From contig RHKP01000009.1 of NCBI GenBank assembly GCA_008363215.1, forward strand, positions 62,001 through 126,000: a stretch of DNA of 64,000 nt. Direction: 5' to 3'. The notes under the pieces were generated by a model that saw only the letters and a program-made list of their open reading frames with translations, searched no databases and was not told where the DNA came from. Position numbers and translations under genes: made by a program. The stretch is from Cyanobacteria bacterium CYA (GTDB taxonomy: Bacteria; Planctomycetota; Phycisphaerae; Phycisphaerales; UBA1924). This document shows, in pieces, positions 18,868 through 28,724 of the stretch; within the stretch, counting starts at the first letter, position 1; each line of letters begins with the position of its first letter.

Positions 18868-19667
18868 CCCATTCGCTCTTTGCCCGCAGATCGCTGGTTG
18901 GAATGGTGCATGTCGGGGCTCTGCCCGGCACGCCCCGCGGCTGCGAGGACCTCGACTCCATCACCACGCGCGCCTGCGACGAGGCGCGCCTGCTCGAAGA
19001 TGCCGGGTTTGACGCCGTCATCATCGAGAACATGCACGACCGCCCCTACCTTCACGGGGACAAGATGGGCCCGGAAGTCGTCGCCGGCATGACGCTCATC
19101 AGCGCCAAGGTTGCCGAAGCCATCGACATTCCCTTCGGTGTGCAGATCTTGAGCGGCGGGAACCGACACGCCCTGGCCGTGGCGCACGCCGCCGGCGGAC
19201 GGTTCATCCGCTGTGAGAACTTCGTGTTCAGCCACGTGGCCGACGAAGGCCTGCTGCCCGAAGCCGAGGCGGGCGCACTCTTGCGCTACCGGCGCCACAT
19301 CGGCGCCGAGCACGTGGCCATCTGCTGTGACGTGAAGAAAAAGCATGCCTCGCACGCCATCACCGCCGACCTCTCGCTTGCCGACTGCATCGAGGCGGCC
19401 GAGTTCTTCGGTGCCGACGCGGTGATCATCACCGGCACGGCCACGGGCAAGCCCACCTCAGTCGACGACGTCGCCACAGCGCGCCGCAGCACGCGCCTGC
19501 CGGTAATGGTCGGCAGCGGCGTCACCCCCGAAACGGTCGCGCCGCTGTTCGAGCACGCAGACGCGCTGGTTGTCGGCTCCTACCTCAAACGCGACGGATT
19601 GTGGAGCAACGCCCTGGACCCCCACCGCTGTGAGGCGATCGTCAACGCCGCCGCCGCCGCCCGTTGA
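18864..19667 (+). CDS. BtpA/SgcQ-family TIM-barrel protein
   Basis: A 267-aa protein of the BtpA family, first named for photosystem I biogenesis in cyanobacteria and related to SgcQ. Recognisable parts: LVGMVHVGALPGTP at the N-terminus, DAVIIENMHDRPY, GVQILSGGNRHALAVA, FIRCENFVFSHVADEG, CCDVKKKHASH, VIITGTATGKPT and PVMVGSGVTPETV, a phosphate-binding-like barrel end. Non-photosynthetic bacteria keep it near sugar or nucleoside genes, so an enzymatic role on a phosphorylated sugar is plausible but unproven. ATGA overlap with the methyltransferase gene. Confidence 0.88.
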   Translation: MTHSLFARRSLVGMVHVGALPGTPRGCEDLDSITTRACDEARLLEDAGFDAVIIENMHDRPYLHGDKMGPEVVAGMTLISAKVAEAIDIPFGVQILSGGNRHALAVAHAAGGRFIRCENFVFSHVADEGLLPEAEAGALLRYRRHIGAEHVAICCDVKKKHASHAITADLSLADCIEAAEFFGADAVIITGTATGKPTSVDDVATARRSTRLPVMVGSGVTPETVAPLFEHADALVVGSYLKRDGLWSNALDPHRCEAIVNAAAAAR

Positions 19668-19673
19668 GCCGAT

Positions 19674-21044
19674 TCACGGGCACCCGGCGCTGAATAGGGA
19701 CAGGAACGCGGCCACGTCAAAGAAGTCAAACGCGCCCTCGCCCGTCAGATCCGCATCGGGATCCTGCGCCGAGAAATCTGCCAGGAAGCCCGCTACGTCG
19801 AAGAAGTCGAGCGCATCGTCCCCGTTCCAGTCGGCCTGACATTCGTCCGGCGGCACCAGTGCCGGCATGAAGTCGATGACCACCGGGCGGTGGTCCGAAG
19901 CCAGCCCGCTGCACGCCAGCGGCTGCGTCGGAAAGTTGCGCACCGGCAGCGGCAGTTGCGCCGCCGTCATGCCCGAGCCGCTCGAACGGAAGATGAACTG
20001 CTGACGCACCGGCCACACACTGTCCTGGAAAACCAGATAATCCAGTTTGTTGGTGCTGCTGCTGCCGAACGTGCCCGTCTCGCCGCTGATCGGCTGCGTG
20101 GCCGTGTCCCACGTCGAATCGCTGCGGTCCCGGTCCGTGCCGTCGGTCCCGCCCATGAGATTGGCGCGGGCGAACCACTCGGCCGGGCCCTTGCGCCCGT
20201 TGGTCGCCTCGTTCTCGTTCAGATCGCCGCCCCAGATCACCGGAGTGTACGGGTCGAGCAGCGAAGGCGCCGTCGAGGGGAACGCGATCTTGGCGTTCGG
20301 ATCGGCCGCTCCCATGCCCGCACCGTTGAAGAAGTAGTCGATGAAGTACGCGATGTTCCTGGCCGCAGTCAGGCGCTCGGCCAGGTCGCTGCTCTCGCTG
20401 CCCGACCGCAGGTGGCATGTGCCGACGACCAGATCGCCCAGATACGTTTCGTCAGGAAGGTTGATCTCCGCGTGCATGAAGTCTCGGATGCCGCCGTTTC
20501 CGCCGGTCTGATAGGCGTCGGGCAGCAGCACGAAGTTGGAGAACGTCGAAAGCCCGTCGCCGTTGATGTCGCCCATCGGGAACCGAGACAGGATCACGTT
20601 GCGGTTGAACCCGTCGGTGATGTTCGACACGAACACGTAGGGCAGGTCATAGTCCGGCGCATGCAGTTGCACGTACGACGTGACCGGCACGTTGCCCCGG
20701 AACGGATCATTGCCCCCGTGAAGAAACAGCTCGATGGCCGTCGTCAGTTCACCGACGCTGTCGGCGCCGCTGCCGGTGCCGTTGCCGCTCTGGTCGCCGG
20801 CCTCCTGAAGCAGCAGCACATCCGGTCGCAGCGCCGCCACGATATGCACCAGCGCGTTCCAGTCGTTGAAGCCGGCCGTTTTCGTCGTCGAAGTCGAGAC
20901 GATGCCGTCCTGGATGTTCCACGTCATCACGCGGATGTCCGTGCCCTCCTGCTTGCCCCACAGTCCGTTGGCAGGATCCCACTGAGCCCGGGCCGACAGG
21001 GCGCACCCGCACAGCACCAGCAGCCAAGCAACGGACTTGAGCAT
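19674..21044 (-). CDS. Secreted endonuclease/exonuclease/phosphatase-fold protein with dockerin-like tail
   Basis: A 456-aa exported protein. A signal peptide (MLKSVAWLLVLCGC, cleaved after SARA) is followed by an EEP fold with all key blocks: MTWNIQDG, LLLQEAGDQ, VVGTCHLRSG, IWGGDLNENE and LASDHRPVVIDF. It is therefore a metal-dependent phosphodiesterase or nuclease acting outside the cytoplasm. The last 55 residues (bases 19677-19841) are a two-repeat dockerin-like module: a Cys, then DWNGDDALDFFDVAGFL, then DLTGEGAFDFFDVAAFL, ending Gly-Cys-Pro. Its stop lies six bases from that of the convergent btpA-family gene. Confidence 0.92.
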   Translation of the reverse strand: MLKSVAWLLVLCGCALSARAQWDPANGLWGKQEGTDIRVMTWNIQDGIVSTSTTKTAGFNDWNALVHIVAALRPDVLLLQEAGDQSGNGTGSGADSVGELTTAIELFLHGGNDPFRGNVPVTSYVQLHAPDYDLPYVFVSNITDGFNRNVILSRFPMGDINGDGLSTFSNFVLLPDAYQTGGNGGIRDFMHAEINLPDETYLGDLVVGTCHLRSGSESSDLAERLTAARNIAYFIDYFFNGAGMGAADPNAKIAFPSTAPSLLDPYTPVIWGGDLNENEATNGRKGPAEWFARANLMGGTDGTDRDRSDSTWDTATQPISGETGTFGSSSTNKLDYLVFQDSVWPVRQQFIFRSSGSGMTAAQLPLPVRNFPTQPLACSGLASDHRPVVIDFMPALVPPDECQADWNGDDALDFFDVAGFLADFSAQDPDADLTGEGAFDFFDVAAFLSLFSAGCP

Positions 21045-21143
21045 CGTCGATTCTCCGTCGAGAAGTGTGCTTCCAGCGAAAGGCCGCCCGCGCCTCTCGA
21101 CACGGGCGGCCGGATGGACTGATCACTCAAGCAGGCACACCCG

Positions 21144-23246
21144 TCACGGGCAGCCGGCCGAGAACGCCTGCAGGAACACCTGCACGTCGAAGAAGTTGAA
21201 CTGCCCGTCGGCGACGAGGTCGGCGATCGGGTTATGCGCCGAGAAGGCCTGCAGGAACGCCTGCACGTCGAAGAAGTTCAGCACCCCGTACGGCTCGGCG
21301 AAGTCGGCGTCGTTGCAAGGCTGCGGGCCGGCGTCGATCATCGACCCGATGAACAGCAGCGCGTTGTATTCCTCGTCCACCCCGCCGCCGTTGTCATACG
21401 TCCCGTCGCCGTCGACGTCATAGGCGATGCTCGCCTGAAGCACGAAACCGCCGCTGGTTCGCGGATCTTCGTTGCTCAGGTCGTCCAGCGGGACATTGTT
21501 CCACGTGTGGCTGGCCCCGTTGCCGCTGAACACCGTGGCCGAGTCGATCGAGTTGCTGTCTGCGATGGAAAGGAACTGGATCTGGTAGTTGAGCCCCGAG
21601 TTGGGCCCGGCAAAGACCGAACCGAGTTCGAGCACCAGTTCCAGCCGGTAACTGAAGGTCGCCTCGTCATACACCGCCCGGAACAGCGCGTTGTCAAAGT
21701 CGCTGCCACCACCCGGCAGACGGTTGAACAGTTCCACCGCCGACAGGAACCACACGTTTCCGGCCGCGTCGATCACCGGGCTGGACATCGAAGGGCCCAG
21801 CGGCATGCCGCCCGTGACGTTGAACAACGGCGTCAGCACGCCGATCACGGCACCCGAACCGTCGAACACTTCCTTGCCGCTGTTGCCCGACAGGAACGCC
21901 TGGTCGATGTACGCAGCCATCGTCCACTGCGTCTCACCCGTCCCCGGGTTGCGACGGGCCACCAGGATCTGCGTCGAAAAGTCGTCGTTCAGCCCGTTCT
22001 CGTGCATCGTCGCCGCGATCAGGCCCATGCCGTTGCGATCACGACCCAGCGCCACCTGCCCGTTGCCGCCGCGCGCCGCCGTCTGGCTCGCGTACTGGCG
22101 GAACTCGGCGCTGGCGGTGTAGTTGAGCACGAACCCGTCCGAGTTATCCGTCACGCTCGCCGGCACCGTCACAACCGCCTTGTCGATCACGTCGCCGGCG
22201 GCGTTCACGCTGAACACATCGAACGAGGTCGTGTTTCCGCCTGTCTGCGCCAGAATACCGAACGTCGTCACGCCCGTCCCGAGCACCTGCGATGTCGTCG
22301 AGCCCAGCCCGCCGCGGTGATTCGTCACGCCCGCTCCGAGGTGCGTGCTGTCAGCCGTCAGCGGCGACGTCGCCCCGCGGACGTACTGGTTGTTGAAGTT
22401 GGTCGCAGCCTGAACCGCGCTGCCCGCCGCACTCTGCGGGATGTGGTTGGGCGTGTTGTGTGTCACGGACGAGCCGGTCAGGAGCGCCGTCGTGGCGTCC
22501 AGCCCCGCCGGGTTGCCGATGATCTGATTCAGCACGTTGCCGCGCGACAGCAGGCTCGTGCGGTACAGGTTGTTGCCCGTGACGCTCGGAAGCCCCGGGC
22601 TGCCCACGATGTTGAACGCGTCGGCCCGGTAGTGCAGATTCCCGTCGGCGTCTACCGAGCCGAAGCCCAACTGCGATGAGTCGCCTGTCGTGTCATTGGT
22701 CGTGTTCACCGCGCCGACAACGCGGGTCACGTACAGGCGGCTGCTGTCCGCCGGGCTGTAGTTCACCACCGCCCCGATAAGCCCGTTGTAGTTGAACCCG
22801 CCCGTGCTGGTGGCAAACTCGGCCATCGCCGCAGCAAACTGGTTGCTGCTGCCCGCAGGCGCATTCACCGTGCCCGTCGTCGCGTTGTTCTGCGGATTCA
22901 CGCCCTGCCCCGGAGCATTCTCCCACGCCTTGTACTGTGTCGAGGCGTACGGCACTCCGCTTAGCATGTCCTTCGACAGGTACTGGGCGCTCACCATCGA
23001 TCCGGCGAACACGCTTGAAGCCTTCGAACTCTTGATCAGCGGCGCGATGCCGAACTCGTTGCCCCACGAAGTCTGGAACGCCGTCAGATCCACCACGTAC
23101 GACACCCGCTGCGACTGGCTCGCCCACGGGGACAACGCATCCCCCGGCAGCGACGTCCCCAGATTGCTCACGCTGTCCTGCGCATACGCCGAACCCGCCA
23201 GCCCCACAAGGGCCACGACTCCCATGTACATGCCACGGCGATTCAT
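21144..23246 (-). CDS. Secreted protein of unknown function with dockerin-like tail, 700 aa
   Basis: A signal peptide (MNRRGMYMGVVALVGLAG, cleaved after AYA) is followed by about 620 residues rich in Gly, Asn, Ser and Thr, with no enzyme motif. The composition and periodic hydrophobic strands suggest a beta-propeller or beta-sandwich surface protein. The C-terminal 57 residues (bases 21147-21317) are the dockerin-like module: Cys, VLNFFDVQAFLQAFS, DGQFNFFDVQVFLQAFS, Gly-Cys-Pro. Start chosen at the signal peptide, with AGGAG 12 bases upstream. A DVDGDGTYDNGGG loop just before the tail looks like an extra calcium-binding repeat. Confidence 0.85.
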   Translation of the reverse strand: MNRRGMYMGVVALVGLAGSAYAQDSVSNLGTSLPGDALSPWASQSQRVSYVVDLTAFQTSWGNEFGIAPLIKSSKASSVFAGSMVSAQYLSKDMLSGVPYASTQYKAWENAPGQGVNPQNNATTGTVNAPAGSSNQFAAAMAEFATSTGGFNYNGLIGAVVNYSPADSSRLYVTRVVGAVNTTNDTTGDSSQLGFGSVDADGNLHYRADAFNIVGSPGLPSVTGNNLYRTSLLSRGNVLNQIIGNPAGLDATTALLTGSSVTHNTPNHIPQSAAGSAVQAATNFNNQYVRGATSPLTADSTHLGAGVTNHRGGLGSTTSQVLGTGVTTFGILAQTGGNTTSFDVFSVNAAGDVIDKAVVTVPASVTDNSDGFVLNYTASAEFRQYASQTAARGGNGQVALGRDRNGMGLIAATMHENGLNDDFSTQILVARRNPGTGETQWTMAAYIDQAFLSGNSGKEVFDGSGAVIGVLTPLFNVTGGMPLGPSMSSPVIDAAGNVWFLSAVELFNRLPGGGSDFDNALFRAVYDEATFSYRLELVLELGSVFAGPNSGLNYQIQFLSIADSNSIDSATVFSGNGASHTWNNVPLDDLSNEDPRTSGGFVLQASIAYDVDGDGTYDNGGGVDEEYNALLFIGSMIDAGPQPCNDADFAEPYGVLNFFDVQAFLQAFSAHNPIADLVADGQFNFFDVQVFLQAFSAGCP

Positions 23247-23620
23247 CACGTTCTGTTCTCCTCGACTGGTGAGGGCCCCGATCGGAGCCGACAGGATGGG
23301 CGATGTGTCGCCCACACGGCACTGATTCCGTCTGCACGATGACCAGAAGTTTCTCGGACCGGGCTCCTCCGCTCCCTGGCCGCTCCGAGACCGACTTCCT
23401 GCCACCAGTGTAGTCCCTCACCTCACGCCGGCAATTGCGTGTTCCTCGCTTTGCTTCGTCTTTCCTCGTCTCATAGCGCAAATCTCACACGCCCCGACGT
23501 CCGAAATCGTGCCCGCCCCCCGAGCAGGCCCTGATCGCCGCCGGTTCTCGGCACACCCGGTCAAACAATCCACACGATCTGTCCATCCCACGCTTTCGGT
23601 ACGACGCGACTCCCGGTACG
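23247..23620. other. Divergent intergenic region
   Basis: 374 bp between two divergent secreted-protein genes, so it should hold both promoters. A hairpin, GGGCGA-TGTG-TCGCCC (23298-23313), lies in the leader of the minus-strand gene. No gene or clear promoter consensus is seen. Confidence 0.45.
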
Positions 23621-26566
23621 ATGCCCCTTCGTTTCGGCGATGGGGACTCTACGTTGGCCTACAGACGCCTTTCATCCCTGGCTCTGGCTGTGCTCTCGCT
23701 CTCCGCGACGGCGCAGCCGCCTTCTGTGGTCTTCAACGGACATTCGATCACGCTCCATCTTGCCCAGTTTGACTCAAACTCACCTGTCACCCTCATCCAC
23801 CTCGATCGGGCACTCAGCGACGACGTGCGCCGGGAACTGGTCGAGGCCGGCGTCCAACTCGGTCCCCACCTGGGGAACCGGGTCTTCGTCGCCCGCCGAG
23901 CGAACGGCCATCGAACCCGGCCTCAGTGCATCGACGCGGAAGCACCCTTTCCCCCCGACCTCAGGGTGGACACCGGCCTGCTTGCCTCGGCCGATGCCGC
24001 GCCCCAAACGCTCGTGCCCGTCAACCTCTTCGCCTGGGACGACGCCCCGGACACCCTGGCGCGCCTGCTGGCCCATGCAACGGCCTGTGGCGCGACCCTG
24101 CCCGGCCCGATGACCACCAGCCGTCGCGTGCTGGTGTATGCTCCCCCCTCGCGCCTGCGCGACCTGGCCCTCTGCCCTGACATCCTCTGGATCGACGCCT
24201 GGTCGGCTCCTCAGCCGGACATGAACGTCGCCCGTTCGATGGGCGGCGCCGACACGCTTGAGTCCGTCGCCGGGCTCACCGGACAGGGCGTGCGCGGCGA
24301 AGTCCTGGACGGGGCTCTGCTCACTACCCACGCCGACCTTGTCCACCGTCCGCCGCTCATGCACACGCCTAACGGCTCCGACCCCGCGCACGGAACGCCG
24401 GTCTTCGGCATCCTCTTCGGCTCCGGGGCCACCAGCGCGCCTTCGCGCGGCATCATCCCCGGTGCCCAGGGCATCTTCGCGTCGTACAACTTCCTGACCG
24501 ATCGGGCGGCCCACACGCAATCGCTGCTCGAACCGCCCTACCGCGCCGTCTTCCAGAGCAACAGTTGGGGCGCCGAGCGCTCGCGCCTGTACACCAGCGT
24601 CTCGGCTGAACTCGACCAGATCACCTTTGACCACGACATCCTCATCTTCCAGTCACAGAGCAATGCCGGCAACCAGGACTCACGCCCGGAAGCATGGGCC
24701 AAGAACGTCGTCTCCGTCGGCGGCGTCGTACACGGCAACACCGCCACGCTGATCGACGACGCATGGATGCAACAGGCCAGTTGCGGGCCCGCCATCGACG
24801 GGCGCATCAAGCCTGATCTCGCCCACATCTACGAGGACGTCTGGACCATTGCCTCAACGAGCGACACGGCCCACGAAAACTTCTGGGGCACCAGCGCCGC
24901 CACGCCGATCACCGCCGCCTGCGGCGCCCTGGCCGTCCAGATGTACGCCAATGGGCTCTTCGGCAACTCCACCTCCGGCGGCGACGTGTTCGACGAGCGC
25001 CCCCACGCGGCGACCACCAAGGCCTTGCTCATCAACAGCGCACGCCAGTGGAACTTCAACTCCCCGGCCGACGACCTCAGCCGCTTCCGCCAGGGCTGGG
25101 GGTACGCCAGCGTCGCGCGGCTGTACGACCTCCGCCAGCGCACTCTGATCGTCGATCAGACCGACCTGTTGGCCCCGCTCGACACTCGCGTCTACGTCGC
25201 CGAGGTCGAGTTGATGCAGGACGTGCTGCAAGTCACGCTCGTCTACCCGGACCCGCCGGCGATGCCCGGCTCGCTCGTTCACCTCGCCAACGACCTTTCG
25301 CTGCGCGTCACCTCGCCCGAAGGCATCGTCTACCTGGGCAACGTCGGACTGCTCGACGCGTCGTTCTCCCAGCCCGGCGGCCAATTCGACCGCCAGAACA
25401 CCGTCGAACAGGTCATCGTGCCCAAGCCCTTGCCGGGGCGGTGGACCATCGAAGTCGTCGCCGGCGACTTTACCGCCGACGGCTTCCCCGACACGCCTCA
25501 GCTCGACGCCACGTACGCCCTTGTCGCCTCCGGTGTCGTTCCAAACGCTGCCTCGCTGCAAGTCAGCGCGCCCGAAGGCATCCCCCAGCGCCGCACACCC
25601 TATTCCCCCACCCCGCTCGCCTTCCGCGTCGACACCTCCGCCCAGCCCGTGCAGCAGGTCAGCCTCGCGTGGCGCACCAGCGACGGACACTCCGGCCAAC
25701 TCTCTCCGCTCTCCATCGACGACACGCTCTACTCCTTCAGCCTCCCGGGAAGCGTCTGCGGAGTGTCCACCGAAATCGCGCTGCGCGTCGAACAGTCCGA
25801 CGGGCAAGTCACATGGTGGCCCCAGGCCTGGCCCGCCTCCGGCTTCATCATCGAATCCGGCGTTGAGCACATTCTCTCCACGCAGACATTCACCGGCAGC
25901 AGCGGCTGGACCGCCACCACCACCCCGGGCCTTGTCGGAGGCGCCTGGAACTTCGGTGCACCACTCGGCGGCGGCATCCGCGGCGACCCCCCCACCGACG
26001 CCGACACCTCCGGAAAGGCCTGGCTCACCAATCGCGCCGCCGGCGACACCGACGTCGACGGCGGCTCGGCCATCCTCACCTCCGCCCGAATCGACCTTGC
26101 TGGCATCCCTGATCCACTCATCACTTTCGCCTACTGGCTTTCATGCGATGACGCCGGGCAGCCCGGCGAAGACATGCTGCACGTCGAGATCTCCTCCGAC
26201 GACGGCGCGACCTGGCTGCCCGCAGCGACGCTTCGCTCAGGTTTCGCATGGCGCGATCACACCATTGATCTCACCACCCTCCTCGGACCGGCCGACAGCG
26301 TTCGCCTCCGCTTCACCATCGCCGACGAACCCAACGACTCCATCACTGAGGCCGGTGTCGACTTCGTCCGCATCCTCAGCCGATCCTGCGAACTGTCCTG
26401 CCCCGGCGACGTCAACGCCGACGGCGTCGTGGACTTCTTCGACGTGCAGTGGTTCCTCAACGCCTTCACCACACGCGACCTGACGGCCGACCTCAACGCC
26501 GACGGGCAGTTCAACTTCTTCGACGTCCAGGTCTTCCTCAACTTCTTCACCAGCGCCTGCCAGTGA
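23621..26566 (+). CDS. Secreted S8 (subtilisin-family) serine peptidase with dockerin-like tail
   Basis: An exported protease of about 981 aa. The N-terminal signal is LAYRRLSSLALAVLSL ending ATA; a propeptide-like region follows. The S8 triad is readable: Asp in EVLDGALLTTHADL (near 229), His in DPAHGTPVFGILFG (near 260) and Ser in WGTSAATPITAACG (near 424). Next come a beta-sandwich P-domain-like region (about 500-650), a further region ending in DDGATWLPAA, and the dockerin-like module (bases 26399-26563): GDVNADGVVDFFDVQWFL, DLNADGQFNFFDVQVFL, final Ala-Cys-Gln. ATG 23621 gives a long N-region; an in-frame TTG at 23654 after GGGGA is an alternative start. Confidence 0.9.
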   Translation: MPLRFGDGDSTLAYRRLSSLALAVLSLSATAQPPSVVFNGHSITLHLAQFDSNSPVTLIHLDRALSDDVRRELVEAGVQLGPHLGNRVFVARRANGHRTRPQCIDAEAPFPPDLRVDTGLLASADAAPQTLVPVNLFAWDDAPDTLARLLAHATACGATLPGPMTTSRRVLVYAPPSRLRDLALCPDILWIDAWSAPQPDMNVARSMGGADTLESVAGLTGQGVRGEVLDGALLTTHADLVHRPPLMHTPNGSDPAHGTPVFGILFGSGATSAPSRGIIPGAQGIFASYNFLTDRAAHTQSLLEPPYRAVFQSNSWGAERSRLYTSVSAELDQITFDHDILIFQSQSNAGNQDSRPEAWAKNVVSVGGVVHGNTATLIDDAWMQQASCGPAIDGRIKPDLAHIYEDVWTIASTSDTAHENFWGTSAATPITAACGALAVQMYANGLFGNSTSGGDVFDERPHAATTKALLINSARQWNFNSPADDLSRFRQGWGYASVARLYDLRQRTLIVDQTDLLAPLDTRVYVAEVELMQDVLQVTLVYPDPPAMPGSLVHLANDLSLRVTSPEGIVYLGNVGLLDASFSQPGGQFDRQNTVEQVIVPKPLPGRWTIEVVAGDFTADGFPDTPQLDATYALVASGVVPNAASLQVSAPEGIPQRRTPYSPTPLAFRVDTSAQPVQQVSLAWRTSDGHSGQLSPLSIDDTLYSFSLPGSVCGVSTEIALRVEQSDGQVTWWPQAWPASGFIIESGVEHILSTQTFTGSSGWTATTTPGLVGGAWNFGAPLGGGIRGDPPTDADTSGKAWLTNRAAGDTDVDGGSAILTSARIDLAGIPDPLITFAYWLSCDDAGQPGEDMLHVEISSDDGATWLPAATLRSGFAWRDHTIDLTTLLGPADSVRLRFTIADEPNDSITEAGVDFVRILSRSCELSCPGDVNADGVVDFFDVQWFLNAFTTRDLTADLNADGQFNFFDVQVFLNFFTSACQ

Positions 26567-26781
26567 GTCATGCCTCGGACGGAAATCCTCCACGCGCCGC
26601 GGCAAGGGCCCAAGCACAAGGCCGCCTCTTCCACGCTCCGCAGCACGGAGAGTGCAGCGCGGCGGCATGCGCCCACGCCGACCCGCTTTCCCGAATCATG
26701 CACCCGGCCGGGTCGCCCCGTCCGCAAACCGGTCCATCCAGCCCCCCAACCTCCAAATCGCGCAATCTCCTACCCTCCCCC

Positions 26782-27432
26782 ATGCTCGTCGACTCGACAA
26801 TCGCGTCGATCAAGCCCCTGCCCAGGCGACCCCACTGGGTGCGCCTGACCCTTTCCGATCGCTCCACGCTCAACCTCCACGAATCCCGTTGCGTCGATCT
26901 GATCCTCCGCCCCGGCCGCACGCTCGACTCGGCCGCTCTGACAGCCGTCCGCGACGCTGCCGCCGTTGACGCACTCAAGCACCGCGCCCTGCGTCTGCTT
27001 GCGCGTCGCGCCCACTCGCGCCTCCAGGTCCGCGACAAACTTGCCCCGCACGCCGCCGAAGAACGCCACCTCCTTGCCGCCCTCGATGAACTCGAGCACG
27101 CAGGTCTGATCGACGACCGGGCCTTCGCCTCGCTCCTGTTGGCCTCCGAAGCCTCTCGCGGCCCCGCCCGCGCCCACATCGCCCGCGCCAAACTCCAGCG
27201 CGCCGGCCTCGACCCTGCCGCCATCGACGCCGCCGACCCGCACCCTGCCGACCCCCTCACCGAAGCCCGCGCCCTGGTGCGTCAGCGACTCCGTCCTGCC
27301 GATCGCGAACGCCCCCTCAAGGCCGCCGCACGCCTGTATCGCCTCCTCGCCTCGCGCGGCTTCGATGAAGACACCGCCCGCTCGGCCGTCGAGTCTGTGC
27401 TGGGTACCATCGAGCATGACCATTCCGACTGA
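26782..27432 (+). CDS. recX: RecX-family regulatory protein
   Basis: A modulator of RecA filament extension, 216 aa. The three-helix repeats typical of RecX are visible: ALKHRALRLLARRAHSRLQV, then LDELEHAGLIDDRAFASLL, then a third repeat ending YRLLASRGFDEDTARSAVE. The start is the ATG at 26782; the 215 bp before it hold no gene. No recA is near. The next gene starts 17 bp before this stop. Confidence 0.85.
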   Translation: MLVDSTIASIKPLPRRPHWVRLTLSDRSTLNLHESRCVDLILRPGRTLDSAALTAVRDAAAVDALKHRALRLLARRAHSRLQVRDKLAPHAAEERHLLAALDELEHAGLIDDRAFASLLLASEASRGPARAHIARAKLQRAGLDPAAIDAADPHPADPLTEARALVRQRLRPADRERPLKAAARLYRLLASRGFDEDTARSAVESVLGTIEHDHSD

Positions 27433-27970
27433 AGCCCGCCTCTGGCTCGCACTGTTGCTCGTGCTCCCCCTCTCCGCCTGTTACAACCGCTCGCTGGCCG
27501 ACCGCAACACGATCGCCCGCACCGGCCAAATCGCCACCCTCACCGGCAACCCTGCGCCCGACGTGCCCACACAAGTCGCGCCCAGCGTCCACTCTCTCTC
27601 CCGCCTCGAATGGCAGCCCATCGACGTGATAGTCCCCGTCGACGGCACCGTACATGGACCGCAGCGCCGCATCGACCTGCGCTATCTCAGCACCGGACCT
27701 CGCCACCGCTTCCTCTTTCCAACCGTTGACTCGGCGCTCGATCTCTCCGCCGACCGCCGGGGCCGCCGCATCGAAGCCGCCGCCGCTCCCTTCGTCGGAC
27801 TGCTCAACGTCTTCACGATGCCGATCAACCTCTTCCGCGATCCGCCCGGTTCATACATGAGCCCATCAAAGGCCATGCTCTACAAGCGATCGCGCCCGGG
27901 CGCCACTCTGGCCGGGGTCATCCCCCAACTCGACCCTGCGCCCGCCCAGGCCCCACCGCTCGACCCCTGA
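27416..27970 (+). CDS. Predicted lipoprotein of unknown function
   Basis: A 184-aa protein with a lipoprotein signal (LWLALLLVLPLSAC, lipobox LSAC). The mature part has two weakly hydrophobic segments and no known motif; the middle reads like a small periplasmic domain (QPIDVIVPVDGTVHGPQ) and the C-terminus is Pro/Ala-rich. Its start lies within the end of recX (17-bp overlap), so the two are probably co-translated. Function not recognised. Confidence 0.7.
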   Translation: MTIPTEARLWLALLLVLPLSACYNRSLADRNTIARTGQIATLTGNPAPDVPTQVAPSVHSLSRLEWQPIDVIVPVDGTVHGPQRRIDLRYLSTGPRHRFLFPTVDSALDLSADRRGRRIEAAAAPFVGLLNVFTMPINLFRDPPGSYMSPSKAMLYKRSRPGATLAGVIPQLDPAPAQAPPLDP

Positions 27971-28063
27971 ATCCTCCCTTTCGGGAGAGGTCTCTTGCGC
28001 AGCGAGACGGAAGGGGTGCCTTGCGTCGCTCCGTCGCTGTCTCCCAACGCACTACCCTTCTTC

Positions 28064-28390
28064 ATGCTCCACTTCCTCCGCCGCGCACCAAACCCCTATG
28101 AAATCTCCGCCGCCGACCTCCAGACTCGCCTCAGGCAGGGTCCGCCCGTCCATGTCATCGACTGTCGCGAGTCAGCCGAACTCTCCCGACCCGGCATAAC
28201 TCCCAGCGAGCATCTTCCCCTGGGCCGGTTTCCCGCCAGCGTCGAGACACTGCGCACCCGCGCCGCTCAGGCCGACCTCATCATCGTCTGCGCGCATGGC
28301 CAGCGCTCCCTCCACGCTGCCCGATTCCTCCGCAACGAGGGCATCGCCAACGTCTGGTCACTGGCCGGCGGACTCAAATCATGGCGCTAG
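28064..28390 (+). CDS. Single-domain rhodanese-like protein
   Basis: A 108-aa sulfurtransferase domain. HVIDCRESAEL is the CH2A-like N-terminal motif, and the active-site loop IIVCAHGQRS carries the catalytic Cys that takes up a persulfide. The end, NVWSLAGGLKSW, is also standard. It would move sulfane sulfur between thiols in the cytoplasm. It stands alone between a lipoprotein gene and the convergent HPF-like gene (19-bp gap). Confidence 0.9.
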   Translation: MLHFLRRAPNPYEISAADLQTRLRQGPPVHVIDCRESAELSRPGITPSEHLPLGRFPASVETLRTRAAQADLIIVCAHGQRSLHAARFLRNEGIANVWSLAGGLKSWR

Positions 28391-28409
28391 GTGCCGCGCA
28401 GCAGCATCT

Positions 28410-28724
28410 TCACCGCGCGTTCAACTTCTCGAAGTGCTTTTTCACCGCCCGTCCCAGTTTGTCGGCCGCCGCCGTTACCACCGCGTGATAGTCCGCGCCT
28501 TCCTGCTCAACGGCGATTGGGTCCGCGTGGGCCGGACGAGCCTCCATCAGGCACCGCTTGTCGTTCGGGCCGGCCTTCTTCCCGCTGTTCAGGTCGCGGA
28601 CATGCACTTCCACGCGCGTCACGCGCGCCGAAAGGTGACCGATCGCATGTTGCACGGAGGACTCGATGTGCGAACTGAGGGCGTCGCTGTGCGCCAGCCC
28701 GGCGTAGTTGATGCGTATCTGCAT
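28410..28724 (-). CDS. Ribosome hibernation factor (HPF/RaiA family), short form
   Basis: A 104-aa protein starting MQIRINYAGLAHSDAL, with the beta-alpha-beta-beta-alpha pattern of HPF/YfiA: ESSVQHAIGHLSARVTRVEVHVRDLN and a C-terminal helix with KLGRAVKKHFEKL. Such proteins bind the 30S decoding centre and keep ribosomes inactive or dimerised in stationary phase. It lacks the C-terminal dimerisation domain of long HPF. GGAGG lies five bases before the ATG. Confidence 0.82.
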   Translation of the reverse strand: MQIRINYAGLAHSDALSSHIESSVQHAIGHLSARVTRVEVHVRDLNSGKKAGPNDKRCLMEARPAHADPIAVEQEGADYHAVVTAAADKLGRAVKKHFEKLNAR

